DNA of 64,000 nt from JBDTSW01 sp963799815. Its GTDB lineage: Bacteria > Actinomycetota > Thermoleophilia > Solirubrobacterales > 70-9. Below the pieces are notes generated by a model. It was not told the DNA's origin. It saw only the letters and a program-made list of their open reading frames with translations, and ran no database searches. Both the position numbers and the translations under genes were made by a program. Below, in pieces: positions 51,314 to 61,849 of this stretch. Positions within the stretch are counted from its first letter, which is position 1, and the number at the start of each line of letters is the position of its first letter. The stretch is from positions 191,271 to 255,270 of the forward strand of contig CAWCYG010000005.1 in NCBI GenBank assembly GCA_963799815.1, read 5' to 3'.

Positions 51314-52072
51314 TTAGGGCCCGGCGTCGATCGCTTCTTGTACCTCGGCAACGGTCGGTTGTGGTCCGAAGCCGGTCATACACCAGGTGGCGCCCGCTTC
51401 GATCCACGGGCCCGGGTCGGTGCCGGCCGGGTTCGTGACCACGAGGTCGAAGGGCTCGGTTGAATCGTCCGGCCGTAGCTCTTTGACCTCCGTGGCCAGC
51501 TCCGCCAGCGCTTCCGGCCCGGGCAGCTCGATCGGGAACAACCCGTCCCAGCGAGCAGCTCGGCTCAGGGGTCGGCGGCTCGGCCAGCGGGCAGCCACCC
51601 ACACCGGGATGCGCGGGCGCTGGACGGGGGGCGGTTCGAACTCTCCCGCCCAATAGGCAGACAGACGGTCCAGGCCCTGATCGAGAAGGCGCGCGCGGGC
51701 TCGCGGATCGCCCTCCTCCCCAAACCGGGCGGGATCGAACTCGCCGCTGCGCTCGCTGCCGAGGCCGACGCCCAGGACAAGCCGGCCGTGGCTCAAGCGG
51801 TCGAGCGTGACGGTCTCGCGCGCCAGCTGATGGGGGCGCCGGCGTGCCAAGGGCGTCACCATCGGGCCGATGCGCAGCTTTTCCGTCGCGAGCGCCACGG
51901 CCGCAAGCGTGATCCAGGGGTCGGCGAGCGCCCGCACCGGCTCCCGGTAGCGGACGTGATCCCAGACGAAGAAGCCGTCCCACCCGCGTTCCTCGGCACG
52001 CGCCGCAAGGCGAGCTACGAGCGCTGGCTCTGAGAGCTCGTCGAAGGGGGCTACGAAAACGCCGCGGCTCAT
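51314..52072 (-). CDS. LLM-class flavin/F420-dependent oxidoreductase
   Basis: 252 residues. Luciferase-like barrel: FVAPFDELSEPALVARLAAR, GWDGFFVWDHVRYREPV, IGPMVTPLARRRPHQLARET and LDRLSHGRLVLGVGLGSERS. The last block is the F420-type signature. The C-terminal part is shorter than usual (most are 280-350 residues), but the barrel core is complete. Substrate unknown. Convergent with the cold shock gene. Confidence 0.87.
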   Translation of the reverse strand: MSRGVFVAPFDELSEPALVARLAARAEERGWDGFFVWDHVRYREPVRALADPWITLAAVALATEKLRIGPMVTPLARRRPHQLARETVTLDRLSHGRLVLGVGLGSERSGEFDPARFGEEGDPRARARLLDQGLDRLSAYWAGEFEPPPVQRPRIPVWVAARWPSRRPLSRAARWDGLFPIELPGPEALAELATEVKELRPDDSTEPFDLVVTNPAGTDPGPWIEAGATWCMTGFGPQPTVAEVQEAIDAGP

Positions 52073-52169
52073 CCGCCAGTAGAGATATCAACGAGCTGCA
52101 CCACCTGGCATCTAGACGTTTCGAACAACGCCCGCCCGGGGACCAAACTTCCGAAAGGAGGAGCGAGCT

Positions 52170-53882
52170 TTGTACGAGCAGGTCTTCGACCCGGTCAGCA
52201 ATTCTCTCGGCGCCAGCGCGATCTTCGCGGCGCTTCCGCTGATCGCCCTTTTCGTGCTCCTCGGCGGCTTCCGAGTGACCGCGTGGCTCGCGGGCATCGC
52301 AGCGCTCGGCGTCGCGATCGTGGTCGCCCTCACCGTTTACGACGTTCCCGTGGGCCAGTCGCTCAACATGGGACTCGAGGGTGCTGCCTTCGGCCTGTTT
52401 CCGATCATGTGGATCGTGATCAACGCGGTCTGGATCTACAACATGACCGAGAGGACGGGGCACTTCGCCGTGCTTCGCCGTTCCTTCGCCACGATCTCGA
52501 ACGACCAGCGCATCCAGGCGATCATCATCGCGTTCGCGTTCGGCGCGCTGATCGAGGGGCTGGCTGGGTTCGGCACCCCGGTGGCGATCACTTCCGTGAT
52601 GCTGCTGGCGCTCGGCTTTACGCCGCTCAAGGCGGTGGCGCTGTCGCTGATCGGAAACACCGCTCCGGTGGCCTTCGGCTCCATCGCCACTCCGATCGTG
52701 ACGCTCTCGGCTCAGACCGGCCTGTCGATCGAGGATCTGGGCGCCATGGTCGGGCGCCAGACTCCCTTCCTGGCCCTGATCGTGCCGCTCGTGCTGGTCG
52801 GCGTGGTGGACGGTGCCAGGGGTATCCGGCAGACCTGGCCGGCAGCCCTCACGGCCGGAATCAGCTTCGCGATCGCGCAGTTCGTCTGCTCCAACTACAT
52901 CTCGGTGGAGCTCACGGACATCATCGCCGCGCTCGTTTCCACGGTCTTCCTCGTCGGCCTCCTGCGCTTCTGGAAGCCCTCCGAACCCCTGATCGGCGAA
53001 TCCGACGAGTCCAACGGTGGCGCCCAGCCCGCGATGGCCGGCGCCGAGGGTCACGACTCGGCGCTCGAGCGCAACGTGCGCCTGCGCGACCAGAAGGAGG
53101 ACTCGACCCGCGAGAAGCTCGAGGCGTACGCCCCGTACATCATCATCGTCGTGGTCTTCGCGATCGTGAAGCTCGTCGAGCCGGTCAAGCAGGCCCTGTT
53201 CGAGTTCTCGGGCGGCACCGGGTACGACACCAACGCCGAGACCGTGAACGGCTTCCAATGGCCCGGGCTCGACGTCGTCACCCCTGAGGGCGAGCCGGCG
53301 TCGGCGGTGACGTTCGCCTTCTCCTTCTGGGATACCCCCGGCACGGTCGTCTTGTTCTGCGGCCTTTTGACCATGGCCGCGCTGCGAATCAACTTCGGCG
53401 ACGCATTCCGCTCCTATGGCGCGACCCTCAATCAGCTGAAGGCAGCGATCGTCACGGTGATGGCGGTCCTGGGCCTGGCCTACGTCATGAACCTCACGGG
53501 CATGACCACCACGCTTGGACAATGGATCGCCGGCGCGGGCGGCGTCCTGGCCTTCCTCTCGTCCATCATCGGCTGGCTGGGGGTGGCCGTGACGGGCTCG
53601 GACACCTCATCGAACGCGCTCTTCGGAGCCCTGCAAGTCGAAGCCGCCCAGAAGGCTGGGCTCTCCGAGGTGCTGCTCGCGTCCGCCAACAGCTCCGGTG
53701 GCGTGCTCGGCAAGATGATCTCGCCTCAGAACCTGGCGATCGGCGCGGCGGCCGTGGCGCTGGCCGGCAAGGAGGGCGACATCTTCCGCCGGGTGCTGTT
53801 CTGGAGCGTGGTCCTGACGCTCATCATGTGCGTGATCGTTTACCTCCAATCGACTGACGTACTCTCCTGGATGGTTGTCTGA
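52170..53882 (+). CDS. lctP: L-lactate permease family transporter
   Basis: 570 residues from TTG 52170 with AAAGGAGGAG upstream. About 13 hydrophobic segments; LctP family blocks LEGAAFGLFPIMWIVINAVW, IEGLAGFGTPVAITSVMLL, IGNTAPVAFGSIATPIVTL and GVAVTGSDTSSNALFGALQ. It imports lactate and glycolate with protons. Its stop overlaps the oxidase gene by eight bases, so uptake and oxidation of the same acid are made together. Confidence 0.93.
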   Translation: MYEQVFDPVSNSLGASAIFAALPLIALFVLLGGFRVTAWLAGIAALGVAIVVALTVYDVPVGQSLNMGLEGAAFGLFPIMWIVINAVWIYNMTERTGHFAVLRRSFATISNDQRIQAIIIAFAFGALIEGLAGFGTPVAITSVMLLALGFTPLKAVALSLIGNTAPVAFGSIATPIVTLSAQTGLSIEDLGAMVGRQTPFLALIVPLVLVGVVDGARGIRQTWPAALTAGISFAIAQFVCSNYISVELTDIIAALVSTVFLVGLLRFWKPSEPLIGESDESNGGAQPAMAGAEGHDSALERNVRLRDQKEDSTREKLEAYAPYIIIVVVFAIVKLVEPVKQALFEFSGGTGYDTNAETVNGFQWPGLDVVTPEGEPASAVTFAFSFWDTPGTVVLFCGLLTMAALRINFGDAFRSYGATLNQLKAAIVTVMAVLGLAYVMNLTGMTTTLGQWIAGAGGVLAFLSSIIGWLGVAVTGSDTSSNALFGALQVEAAQKAGLSEVLLASANSSGGVLGKMISPQNLAIGAAAVALAGKEGDIFRRVLFWSVVLTLIMCVIVYLQSTDVLSWMVV

Positions 53883-55187
53883 CAACGGCCAAAGCCTGAT
53901 CGGGGAGCTCGAGTCGATCTGCGGCCCTGAGCACGTCTACACGCATCCGCATCAGCTCAAGACCTACGAGTCGGACGGGCTCCTCCAGTACGCACAGATC
54001 CCCCGCGCCGCGGTCCTGCCGGACTCGGCCGACGAGGTTCAACGGGTGGTGCGCGCATGTTTTGACGCCCAGGTGCCCTGGGTCGCGCGCGGCGCGGGCT
54101 CTGGGCTCTCCGGCGGGGCGATGCCCCTGGAGGAGGGCGTCCTGATCGTGCTCTCGCGGATGAATCGCGTGCTCGACGTCGACCTTCCCAACCAGCGGGT
54201 GGTGGTGGAGCCAGGCGTGACTAACCTCGACGTCTCCACGGCCGTCGGGCCGGATCACTTCTATCCCCCCGACCCCTCCAGCCAAATCGTCTGCTCGATC
54301 GGCGGGAACGTCGCTGAGAACTCGGGGGGCGCGCATTGCTTCAAATACGGCTTCACCACGAACTACGTGACGGGGCTCGAGCTGGTGCTCGCGGACGGCG
54401 AACGAGTGCAGGTCGGCGGCAAGGAGCTCGACCGATCGGGCTACGACCTCCTTGGCGCCTTCGTGGGATCCGAGGGCACGCTCGGTGTCGCGACGAAGAT
54501 CTGGCTGCGGGTGATCCCGAACCCGGAGAGCGTCCGCACGCTGGTGGCCTTCTTTCCCTCCACCGCAGAGGCCGGTGAGGCAGTGTCGGCGATCGTTTCG
54601 AGAGGGATGGTCCCCGGCGCCATGGAGATGATGGACAAGCTCTCGATCAAGGCGGCGGAGGGGGCCACTCACGCTGGCTATCCCACCGACGCCGGCGCTG
54701 CGCTCGTGGTCGAGCTCGATGGCTCCGAGCACGAATGCGACGCCGGCTTCGAGGAGGTCAAGGAGGTCTGCGAGGCGAGCGGTGCGACGTCGATTCGGGT
54801 GGCCGAGGACGAGGCCGAGCGACAGCTGATCTGGAAGGCGCGAAAGGCAGCGTTTGCGGCGATGGGACGGATCGCGCCGAACTACTACGTGCAGGACAGC
54901 GTGATTCCGCGGACGAAGCTCCCAGAGGTACTTCGCCAAATCGAGGAGCTGGCGGCAGAGCACGACCTCCGGGTGGCCAACGTGTTCCACGCCGGCGACG
55001 GGAACCTGCATCCGCTGGTCCTCTATGACGGCACCAAGGAGGGGGAGCCTGAGCGGGCGGAGGAGCTCGCGGGGCTGATCGTGGAGGCCTGCGTCGATGC
55101 CGGTGGATCGATCACGGGCGAGCATGGGGTCGGCGTGGACAAGAAGCGCTACATGCCAAGCATGTTCTCCGAGCCGAGCATGCGGTC
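53875..55187 (+). CDS. FAD-linked glycolate/D-lactate oxidase (GlcD-like), truncated at chimera junction
   Basis: TTG 53875 overlaps the permease gene. FAD (PCMH) motifs PWVARGAGSGLSGGAMPLEE and VCSIGGNVAENSGG, linker LLGAFVGSEGTLGVATKIWL, and C-terminal VFHAGDGNLHPL and TGEHGVGVDKK are present. GlcD homology ends at MPSMFSE (55171-55173). The next residues read antisense of a mycobacterial phosphatase, and the open frame stops by chance at 55224. About 30 C-terminal residues are missing. It would oxidise lactate or glycolate imported by the adjacent LctP; its usual partners GlcE/GlcF would lie beyond the break. Confidence 0.88.
55171..55187. other. Junction of two unrelated genomes (probable assembly chimera)
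   Basis: Left side: GlcD coding sequence on the plus strand up to GAG 55171-55173. Right side: HAD phosphatase coding sequence on the minus strand from 55187 (IANIGDQPSD). Both genes are cut inside conserved domains. No repeat, integrase, tRNA or target-site duplication is seen. From here on the gene order is mycobacterial and the density of frameshifts rises sharply. Confidence 0.8.
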
Positions 55188-55849
55188 GGACGGCTGGTCG
55201 CCGATATTGGCGATGATCGTGTAGCCCTGCTGCTCGATCTGGGCGCGCTGCGGCGCCTTGAAGTCGGCTGCCGAAACATAATGGGTGCCATGCGGTTCCA
55301 TGACCAACTGCGTGTATCCGGTATAGCCGCCGGCCTGCAGGTTGCGTTCGGTCGCCGCGCGCTGGGTCTCGCCGCGTCCGGTGATGAAGAAGATCGCCGC
55401 GCCGCGGTCCTTGGCGGCGGTGAAGATGTCCATCGTCGGCTGGATCACCGTCGACTGCGCGCTCAGATCCCAGGCGCGCAAACCGCACGGCCCGTGCGGC
55501 AGCTATCGCACGGGCCGCCGATCACGCGGCCAAAGTCGTTTGCCTTGATGGCTTCCCAGTTCGACAGCGCGGTCTCGTCGATATCGAACACCACCGCAGG
55601 CCGGTCCACCCGCGGTGCCTCCTCGGTGATCCAGCCGATCGCCGGCGCGGCGGCCAGCTGTAGATCGGTCAGATACGCGCCGCTGTCGTAATAGTGCGTC
55701 GCTTCGAATTTCAGATCGCCGATATTGGCGGGCTGCACCGGCGGCGGGATGATCGGCGCCGGTGGTGCGGGCGGCTCCGCGAGTGCGCCGGGCGCGAACC
55801 CGATCAGTGCGCCGGTGACGGCGGGCGACCAGCGCCATTGGAGTACCAT
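55188..55849 (-). CDS. HAD-family acid phosphatase, frameshifted and 3'-truncated (mycobacterial)
   Basis: From 55849: signal peptide (SPAVTGALIGFAPGALAEPP), Pro-rich linker, then VDRPAVVFDIDETALSNWEA with the HAD nucleophile motif DxDxT. A frameshift near 55475-55500 separates GPCDS from LRAWDLSAQSTVIQPTMDIF in a second frame, which goes on to FFITGRGETQRAATERNLQA and IIANIGDQPSD (motif III/IV). After this the gene is cut by the junction. Secreted class B-like acid phosphatases of this form are common in mycobacteria. Confidence 0.8.
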
Positions 55850-55886
55850 GCATGGACCTTAACGGCGTGCTGGCACACTCGCTGGC

Positions 55887-56745
55887 GTGACAACGAAACG
55901 AGCGTTGGTGCTGGCCGGTGGAGGGCTCGCGGGAATCGGGTGGGAAACCGGCATTCTGCGGGGCATCGCCGACGAGGCGCCCGAGACAGCCAAAACCCTG
56001 CTGGATCTCGACGTAGTGGTCGGCACATCGGCAGGCTCGACGGTCGCCGCTCAACTGGGCAGCGGCCTGGGGCTCGACGTCCTGTTCGATCGGCAGACCG
56101 CCCTGTCGTCGACCGAGCTCAACCCGGACGTCGGCATCGACGAGATCACCGAGCTGTTCGTCACCGCGATGCTGACACCCGACACGTCGACAGCCGAGAA
56201 GCTACAGAAGATCGGCGCGGTCGCGCTGTCGACGCAGACGGTCACCGAAGCGGTGCGGCGCAACGTGATCGCGCAGCGGCTGCCGTCGCACGAGTGGCCG
56301 GACCGGGTGCTGCGGATCTCCGCGATCGACACCGCCACCGGCGAGCTGGTCATGTTCGACCGGAACTCCGGCGTCGGTCTGGTCGACGCGGTGGCCGCCA
56401 GTTGCGCGGTGCCTGGGGTGTGGCCGCCGGTGACGATCGGCGAGCGCCGCTACATGGACGGCGGCGTCGGCAGCAGTGTCAACATGGCTCTGGCCGACGA
56501 CTGCGCCGTCGTCGTCGCGCTGGTCCCGTCAGGGCCGATCGACACCGTCGCCGTTCGGCGGCGGCGCCGCCGAGGAGGTCGACGCGTTCGGCGGGGCGGC
56601 GTTCGGGGTGTTCGCCGACGACGAGTCGATCGCGGCGTTCGGCGCCAACCCGCTCGATCCCGCGTGCCGCAGACCGTCCGCGCTGGCCGGTCGGGAGCAA
56701 GGCCGGCGGATGGCCGCCGAGGTCGCCGAGTTCCTCGGAGCCTGA
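55887..56745 (+). CDS. Patatin-like phospholipase, Rv1062-type (frameshifted)
   Basis: The frame from 55887 has ALVLAGGGLAGIGWETGI (oxyanion hole), VVGTSAGSTVAAQ (nucleophile Ser in GxSxG) and RYMDGGVGSSVN (Asp of the dyad). An extra base near 56556 shifts GPIDTVA to PFGGGAAEEVDAFGGAAFGV in the next frame, ending at 56745. In M. tuberculosis the same position is Rv1062. Lipid acyl hydrolase activity is predicted. Confidence 0.83.
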
Positions 56746-56746
56746 A

Positions 56747-57695
56747 TCAGCTTTCCGGGCGTTTGGCTTTTCGAGTTCGTCCAGCACGGCAGCGGCCAAC
56801 TCGCGGCCGATGTCGATGACCTCGGCGGCGCGGTGGAACTCCAGGCTGCGGCAGGCGGTGCGCGGTACCTCGATCAGCAGATCGGGCGGATAGGCGGCCA
56901 GGGTGTGGCGGGCCAGCGCGGCCTGTGCGATGTCGATGGTGCGGTTCATCACCTCGAAGCTGCCCAACCTGGGCACCGCCTCCTCCTTGGACGGCGTCGA
57001 CGAGCTCCTCGTCGCTGGCAGTCTCATCAGGCTCGGACGGCGCGGCTGGACTCGAACAGCGCCGTGGTGCTGCGCCACATCCGGCTCAACCATTCGGTCG
57101 TCGCCCTGCGGCTCGGTGTCGGTCGGCTCATACGGCCGCCGGCCTCGCTGCCGCGACAGGCTGACCGCGATGGTCAGGTCGGCGTTGACCGCGGCGATCG
57201 GCGCCATCGGCAACGGGTCGAGGATGCCGCCGTCGGCGAGCAGGCGGCCGTCGAGCACATGCGGGGTGATCACGCCGGGGATCGCGATGGACGCCCGGAT
57301 CGCGGCGTCGACCGGCCCGCGTTGCAGCCACACGGATTTCCCGGAGATCAGGTCGGTGGCCACCGCGGTGTACGGGATCGGCAGATCCTCGATCGTGACC
57401 TCGCCGAGGATGTCGCGGACCGCGTCCAGGATCTTCTCCGCGCGCAGCACCCCGGCCGCGGTGATGGACGGGTCGAGCAGGCGCAGCACCGCGCGCTGCG
57501 TCAACGACTTGGCCCACTCGGCGAATTCGTCGAGCTTGCCCGCGGCCTGCAAGCCGCCGACGAGCGCGCCCATCGACGATCCCGCGATCCCGACGATGTC
57601 GTAGCCGCGGTCACGCAGTTCGTCGATCACGCCGATGTGGGCGTATCCGCGCGCGCCTCCGCTGCCGAGAGCCAGCGCGACACGTTGCCTGCCAT
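56747..57695 (-). CDS. Patatin-like phospholipase, Rv1063c-type (frameshifted)
   Basis: Several frames join to one patatin protein: start near 57695 with ALALGSGGARGYAHIGV in one frame; then VIDELRDRGYDIVGIAGSSM (GSS nucleophile elbow), VWLQRGPVDAAIRASIAIPG and RLLADGGILDPLPMAP (DGG) in another; more shifts follow near 57170-57000, and the end is KRPES at 56747. Convergent with the Rv1062-type gene, as in M. tuberculosis. Confidence 0.83.
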
Positions 57696-57727
57696 GCCGC
57701 CATTTTGCGCGCGGCTCGCGGTCCGCG

Positions 57728-58160
57728 TTACTCGCACTCGCCGTCGGCCGCGGCCTTGACCGCCACGATGACGGCGGCCTGCTGGGCCGGCGTCAGGTGG
57801 GACCACGGCGTGTTGAAATTGCCCGGGCCGGTCGAAGTCGGGGGCCTGCATCATCTTGAGGTACGGCTCGACCAGGGTCTTCGGATCGCCGTCTGCTGGC
57901 TGTCCATCCACACCTTGGCGGCATGGCAGGCCTGGCAGTACTCCGTTCGGTGGCGTCGGCGGGCGCGTCGACATCGGTGGTGACACCACCGGGGGAGACG
58001 CCGACGGCGCCGGGCTGCGCGGGTTCAGCGGGCAGTGGCGGCAGCTCGCTGGTGGACGTCGCGGCGGCGGGGTCGGACGTCGAGGGCTTTTGCTCGTTCG
58101 ACGAACAGCCCGCGACAGGAGCGTCAGTAGCGCACTGCACAGCGCGACGCGTGGGGGTAC
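57728..58160 (-). CDS. lpqV: LpqV-like lipoprotein (frameshifted)
   Basis: A lipobox (VAGCSSNEQ), Ser/Thr/Pro-rich linker, then GAVGVSPGGVTTDVDAPADA, ACHAAKVWMD (from the plus-strand complement near 57905-57935), TLVEPYLKMMQAPDFDRPGQ and the end SHLTPAQQAAVIVAVKAAAD plus GECE at 57728. This matches the LpqV family. At least three frame changes occur. Its start lies near 58150; exact codon uncertain. Confidence 0.75.
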
Positions 58161-58414
58161 CTGCGCATGCCGCTCAATCTATGCAACACGTCGGCCCCGT
58201 CAGGGCCTGCCCCGACTGGCCGAAGTAGTTCTGCTCATCGTGAATCTAGGCCTTGCCCCCAATCGGACGCTGAGCAGGTCCGTTGAGGCAGGACCTGGAT
58301 AGCGGGCGCGGCCGGCCCGATGGCGACCTGGTGCGACACTGGTGACCGTGAGGACCCCGGAGTGTTGTCAGGCCTAGTGCCGACCCCTGATCTGTCCGTC
58401 ATTCTGGAGCTCAC

Positions 58415-58969
58415 ATGGTTTCCGCAAGCCTGCTGTGTTGCCGTCTGCCGTCCCCGCCGTCTCCGCGCCGACCCGGCTGCGGCTGCCCGATCTGCTGCAC
58501 GCCACCGACCGCTGCGCCGACGACGTGCTCTCGCGGCCGCTACGACCACCTGCTGCCGGCCGGCGGGCTGCCGACGCGACGAGCGCTGGTTCACCCGGCT
58601 GCACGGCGACGACGAACTCGACGTCTGGTTGATCAGCTGGGTGCCGGACCGCTCGACCGAACTGCACGACCACGGCGGCTCGCTGGGCGCGCTGACCGTG
58701 GTGTCCGGTGCGCTGCGCGAAACCCGTTGGGACGGGGAGGCGTTGCGACGCCGCCGACTCGGGCAGGCGATCAGGCCGCGTTTCCCGCTGGGCTGGGTGC
58801 ACGACGTGGTGTGGGCGCCCGACGGCGTCGGCTGTCAGGCTCCGGTCGCCCGACGCTGAGCGTGCACGCCTACTCGCCGCCGCTGACCGCGATGTCGTAC
58901 TACGAGGTGACCGAGCGAAACACGCTGCGCCGCAAGCGCACCGAACTCACCGACGCACCGGAGGGATGA
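58415..58969 (+). CDS. Cysteine dioxygenase-type cupin, Rv1065-type (frameshifted)
   Basis: Pieces in three frames from ATG 58415: LRLPDLLHATDRCADDVLS, RYDHLLPAGGLP, RWFTRLHGDDELDVWLISWV with TELHDHGGSLGALTVVSGAL (cupin metal ligands H-x-H), FPLGWVHDVVWAPDGVG, and LSVHAYSPPLTAMSYYEVTE to the stop at 58969. The order and content match the mycobacterial Rv1065 protein, a cysteine dioxygenase-like cupin. Intact length would be about 185 residues. Confidence 0.78.
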   Translation: MVSASLLCCRLPSPPSPRRPGCGCPICCTPPTAAPTTCSRGRYDHLLPAGGLPTRRALVHPAARRRRTRRLVDQLGAGPLDRTARPRRLAGRADRGVRCAARNPLGRGGVATPPTRAGDQAAFPAGLGARRGVGARRRRLSGSGRPTLSVHAYSPPLTAMSYYEVTERNTLRRKRTELTDAPEG

Positions 58970-58972
58970 CTG

Positions 58973-59350
58973 ATGGCCAGCCGTATCGACGCAGTGCTCG
59001 ACGACGCCCGCGCACGTCTGCGCCGGCTTGCGCGCCGACGAAGTGCCCGCCGCGCTGGACCGCGGCGCGGTGCTGGTCGACATCCGCCCGCAGGCGCAGC
59101 GCGCGCGCGAGGGCGACGTGCCCGCCGCGCTGGTCATCGAGCGCAACGTGCTGGAGTGGCGGTGCGACCCGACCAGCGACGCCCGGCTGCCGCAGGCCGT
59201 CGACGACGACGTCGAATGGGTGGTGCTGTGCTCGGAGGGCTACACCTCCAGCCTGGCCGCCGCCGCGCTGCAGGACCTCGGACTGCACCGCGCCACCGAC
59301 GTCGTCGGCGGCTACCACGCGTTGAAGGCCGAAGGCGTGCTGGCGTCTAG
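58973..59350 (+). CDS. Rhodanese-like domain protein, Rv1066-type (frameshifted)
   Basis: ATG 58973 starts ASRIDAVLDDARARLRRL; an extra T near 59020 shifts to RADEVPAALDRGAVLVDIRP in the next frame, which continues with EWVVLCSEGYTSSLAAAALQ (active-site loop CSEGYTS) and VVGGYHALKAEG. A single rhodanese domain with catalytic Cys; sulfur transfer from thiosulfate or a persulfide. It follows the cysteine dioxygenase gene by three bases, so both probably serve cysteine sulfur metabolism. Confidence 0.8.
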   Translation: MASRIDAVLDDARARLRRLARRRSARRAGPRRGAGRHPPAGAARARGRRARRAGHRAQRAGVAVRPDQRRPAAAGRRRRRRMGGAVLGGLHLQPGRRRAAGPRTAPRHRRRRRLPRVEGRRRAGV

Positions 59351-61052
59351 GCGTTTTCGTCGTTGCGCAGCAGCGGCCGCAGCCGCTCGGTCTTCTCCGG
59401 CGTCCAGCCCGGCGGCTGCAGGATCGCCGCCCACGCGTTGGCGACGTCGTTGACGTAGACGTGGCCGTGCCCGTCGGGCACGTCGACGGCGACCGCCATG
59501 TCGGCGGACACCTGCAGGAACGTCACCACCGGGATCCACTCCATGCGCCGGGACACGTCGTAGCCGCGGGGTTCCTGCAGCCAATCCGGTTCGGCGAACA
59601 GCAGATCCGGGTTCCACCAGGCGATCGGGTCGGATGCGTGCTGCAGGTAGACCACCCGCGGCTGGCCCCACGGGTCGTCGGGCCGGTCGAGGTTGTCGGG
59701 CCGCGCCGCGAAGCGGACGTTCTCGCCCTTGTCGTAGATCGGCAGCCACTCCGGCGAGCCCTCGTCGCGGTTGCGGGTGAGCTCGGTCCAGATGGTGTTG
59801 TTGAACGTCGGCCCGGAGAACAGCGCGCCGTCGGTGCGGGCGACGAGGTTGTTCAGCGCCAGGAACGGCGCCTCGCCGCCGAACGAGCCGAGGCTCTCGC
59901 CGAACACCACCAGCTTGCGGGCGCTGCGCCTCGGGCATCTCGCGGATCAGCGCGTCGACCGCCTCGAACAGCGCCTGGCCGGCCTGCCGCGCGTTCTCCT
60001 TGTCCACCAGGAACGACAGCCAGCTGGGCAGGAACGAGTACTGCATGCGACACGATCGCGGTGTCGCCGTTGTACATGTACTCCAGCGCCGAGGCTTCGG
60101 CCTCGTTGATCCAGCCGGTGCCGGTGGTGGTGGCGACGGCGACCACCTCGCGGTCCAGCCCGCCGGTGCGCTGCAGTTCCTCGTGCGGCCAGCGCGGCGG
60201 TCGCCTTGATGCCGTCGGCGGAGTGCAGTCCGGCATAGGCGCGGATCGGCTCGATGGCGGGCCTGCCGTTGAACTCGGTGAGCTCGTCGACCGTCGGGCC
60301 CGCCGGCGATGAAGACGCGGCCCTGGTGTCCCAGCGACTCCCAGGTGACCAGCGACTCCGGCCCGCCCGAGCGCAGCGGCGATGTCGGCGCGGCGAATTC
60401 GGGGTCGGTCTCGTCGTTGACCGCCGCGAACGTGTTGTTGATCGTGTCCATCGCGAACCGCACCACGACGCCGTTGAGCAGCGCGATGGTCAGCGCCAGC
60501 AGCAGGCCGACCACCACCACGCCGAAACCCGCGGCGGCGCAACGCGATCGAGCTGCCGAACCAGGAAGCGCACCAATCTGCCGACCAGCTGGCCGATCTC
60601 GACGAACACGAACAGGAACGACGATCGACAGCACCGCGGTCAGCGGGTGGTCCCAGAACCCCAGCCGCGGCACGCCCATGAGGTCGCGGACGTCGTCCTG
60701 CCAGACGTGGAAGTAGATGATCATCAGGATCTGGCCGATGACGCCGACGACCACCAGCGCGATCCACGCCCACCGCGGCGCGGGCGGGCTGGTGTCCTTC
60801 GACCGCATGTAGCGCACCAGCCAGACCCGAAAACCCCGAGGCCGTAGCCGATCGCGCCCGCCGCGCCGCTGACCAGGCCCTGGAACAGCGGTCCGCGCGG
60901 CAGCAGCGACGGCGTCAGCGAAAGCCAGATGAACACCAGGCCGACGCGCGGTTCCGATGAACGTGTAGTGGCGAACCCACCACGGCCGGCTTGGCGGGTG
61001 CTCCGTCCTGCGGCGGTGCTTCTGTCGCGTGGTCTCCGCCGGTGTCGGTCAC
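59347..61052 (-). CDS. Membrane-anchored alpha/beta hydrolase, Rv1069c-type (frameshifted)
   Basis: Begins at GTG 61052 (TDTGGDHATEAPPQDGAPAK), then hydrophobic segments LVFIWLSLTPSLLPRG, WAWIALVVVGVIGQILMIIY and a third near 60500, then an alpha/beta hydrolase domain with VVFGESLGSFGGEAPFLALN (GESLG nucleophile elbow) and YLQHASDPIAWWNPDLLF, ending at 59347. At least six frame changes are needed to join the pieces. M. tuberculosis has the same protein (Rv1069c) next to echA8. Confidence 0.78.
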
Positions 61053-61061
61053 GAACGAAGA

Positions 61062-61849
61062 TTAGCGGTGAGTGAAGTTCGCCGGGCGCTTCTCGGTGAA
61101 CGCGGCCATGCCCTCGGTCTGGTCGTCGGTGGCGAACGCCGAGTGGAACAGCCGGCGCTCGTAGAGCAGTCCTTCGGCCAGGGTGGACTCGAACGCGCGG
61201 TTGACGGCCTCCTTGGCCATCCGCGACGCCGACAGCGACATGCCGGCGATGGTCGTCGGCGACGGCGTTGGCCTCGTCGAGCAGTGTGTCGGCGGGCACG
61301 ACCCGCGAGACCAGGCCGGCGCGTTCGGCCTCCTCGGCGTCCATGTTGCGGCCGGTCAGGATCAGGTCCATGGCCTTGGCCTTGCCGATGGCGCGGGTCA
61401 GCCGCTGCGAGCCGCCCATGCCGGGCAGCACGCCGAGCTTGATCTCGGGCTGGCCGAACTTCGCGGTGTCGGCGGCGATCAGCAGGTCGCACATCATCGC
61501 CAGCTCGCAGCCACCGCCGAGCGCGTAGCCGGCGACGGCGGCGATGGTCGGGGTGCGCGTGGCGGCGAACTTGCCCCACGGCGGCGAAGAAGTCGGACGA
61601 GAACACGTCGGCGAACGACAGGTCGGCCATCTCCTTGATGTCCGCGCCGGCGGCGAACGCCTTCTCGTTGCCGGTGATGATGATCGCGCCGATGCCGGGG
61701 TCGTCGTCGAATTCTGCTGCGGCCGCGGTGACTTCGTTCATCACCTGGCTGTTGAGCGCGTTGAGCGCCTTCGGCCGGTTCAGCGTGATGGTGCCGACCC
61801 GGTCGTCGCGGGTGACCAGAATGGTCTCGTAGCTGGTCTCGTAGCTCAT
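61062..61849 (-). CDS. echA8: Enoyl-CoA hydratase, EchA8-type (frameshifted)
   Basis: ATG 61849: TILVTRDDRVGTITLNRPKA, NALNSQVMNEVTAAAAEFDD, IIITGNEKAFAAGADIKEMA; then, in other frames, IAADTAKFGQPEIKLGVLPG, GGSQRLTRAIGKAKAMDLIL, and the end EKRPANFTHR at 61062. Crotonase fold with the oxyanion-hole segment AAGADIKEM and the catalytic Glu region of LGVLPGMGG. Fatty acid beta-oxidation. The frame changes lie near 61575, 61255 and 61200. Confidence 0.87.

Noticed and set aside
51162..53522. 786-codon antisense open frame opposite the lactate permease
   Set aside because: Low-complexity charged sequence without domains. It covers three real genes on either strand.
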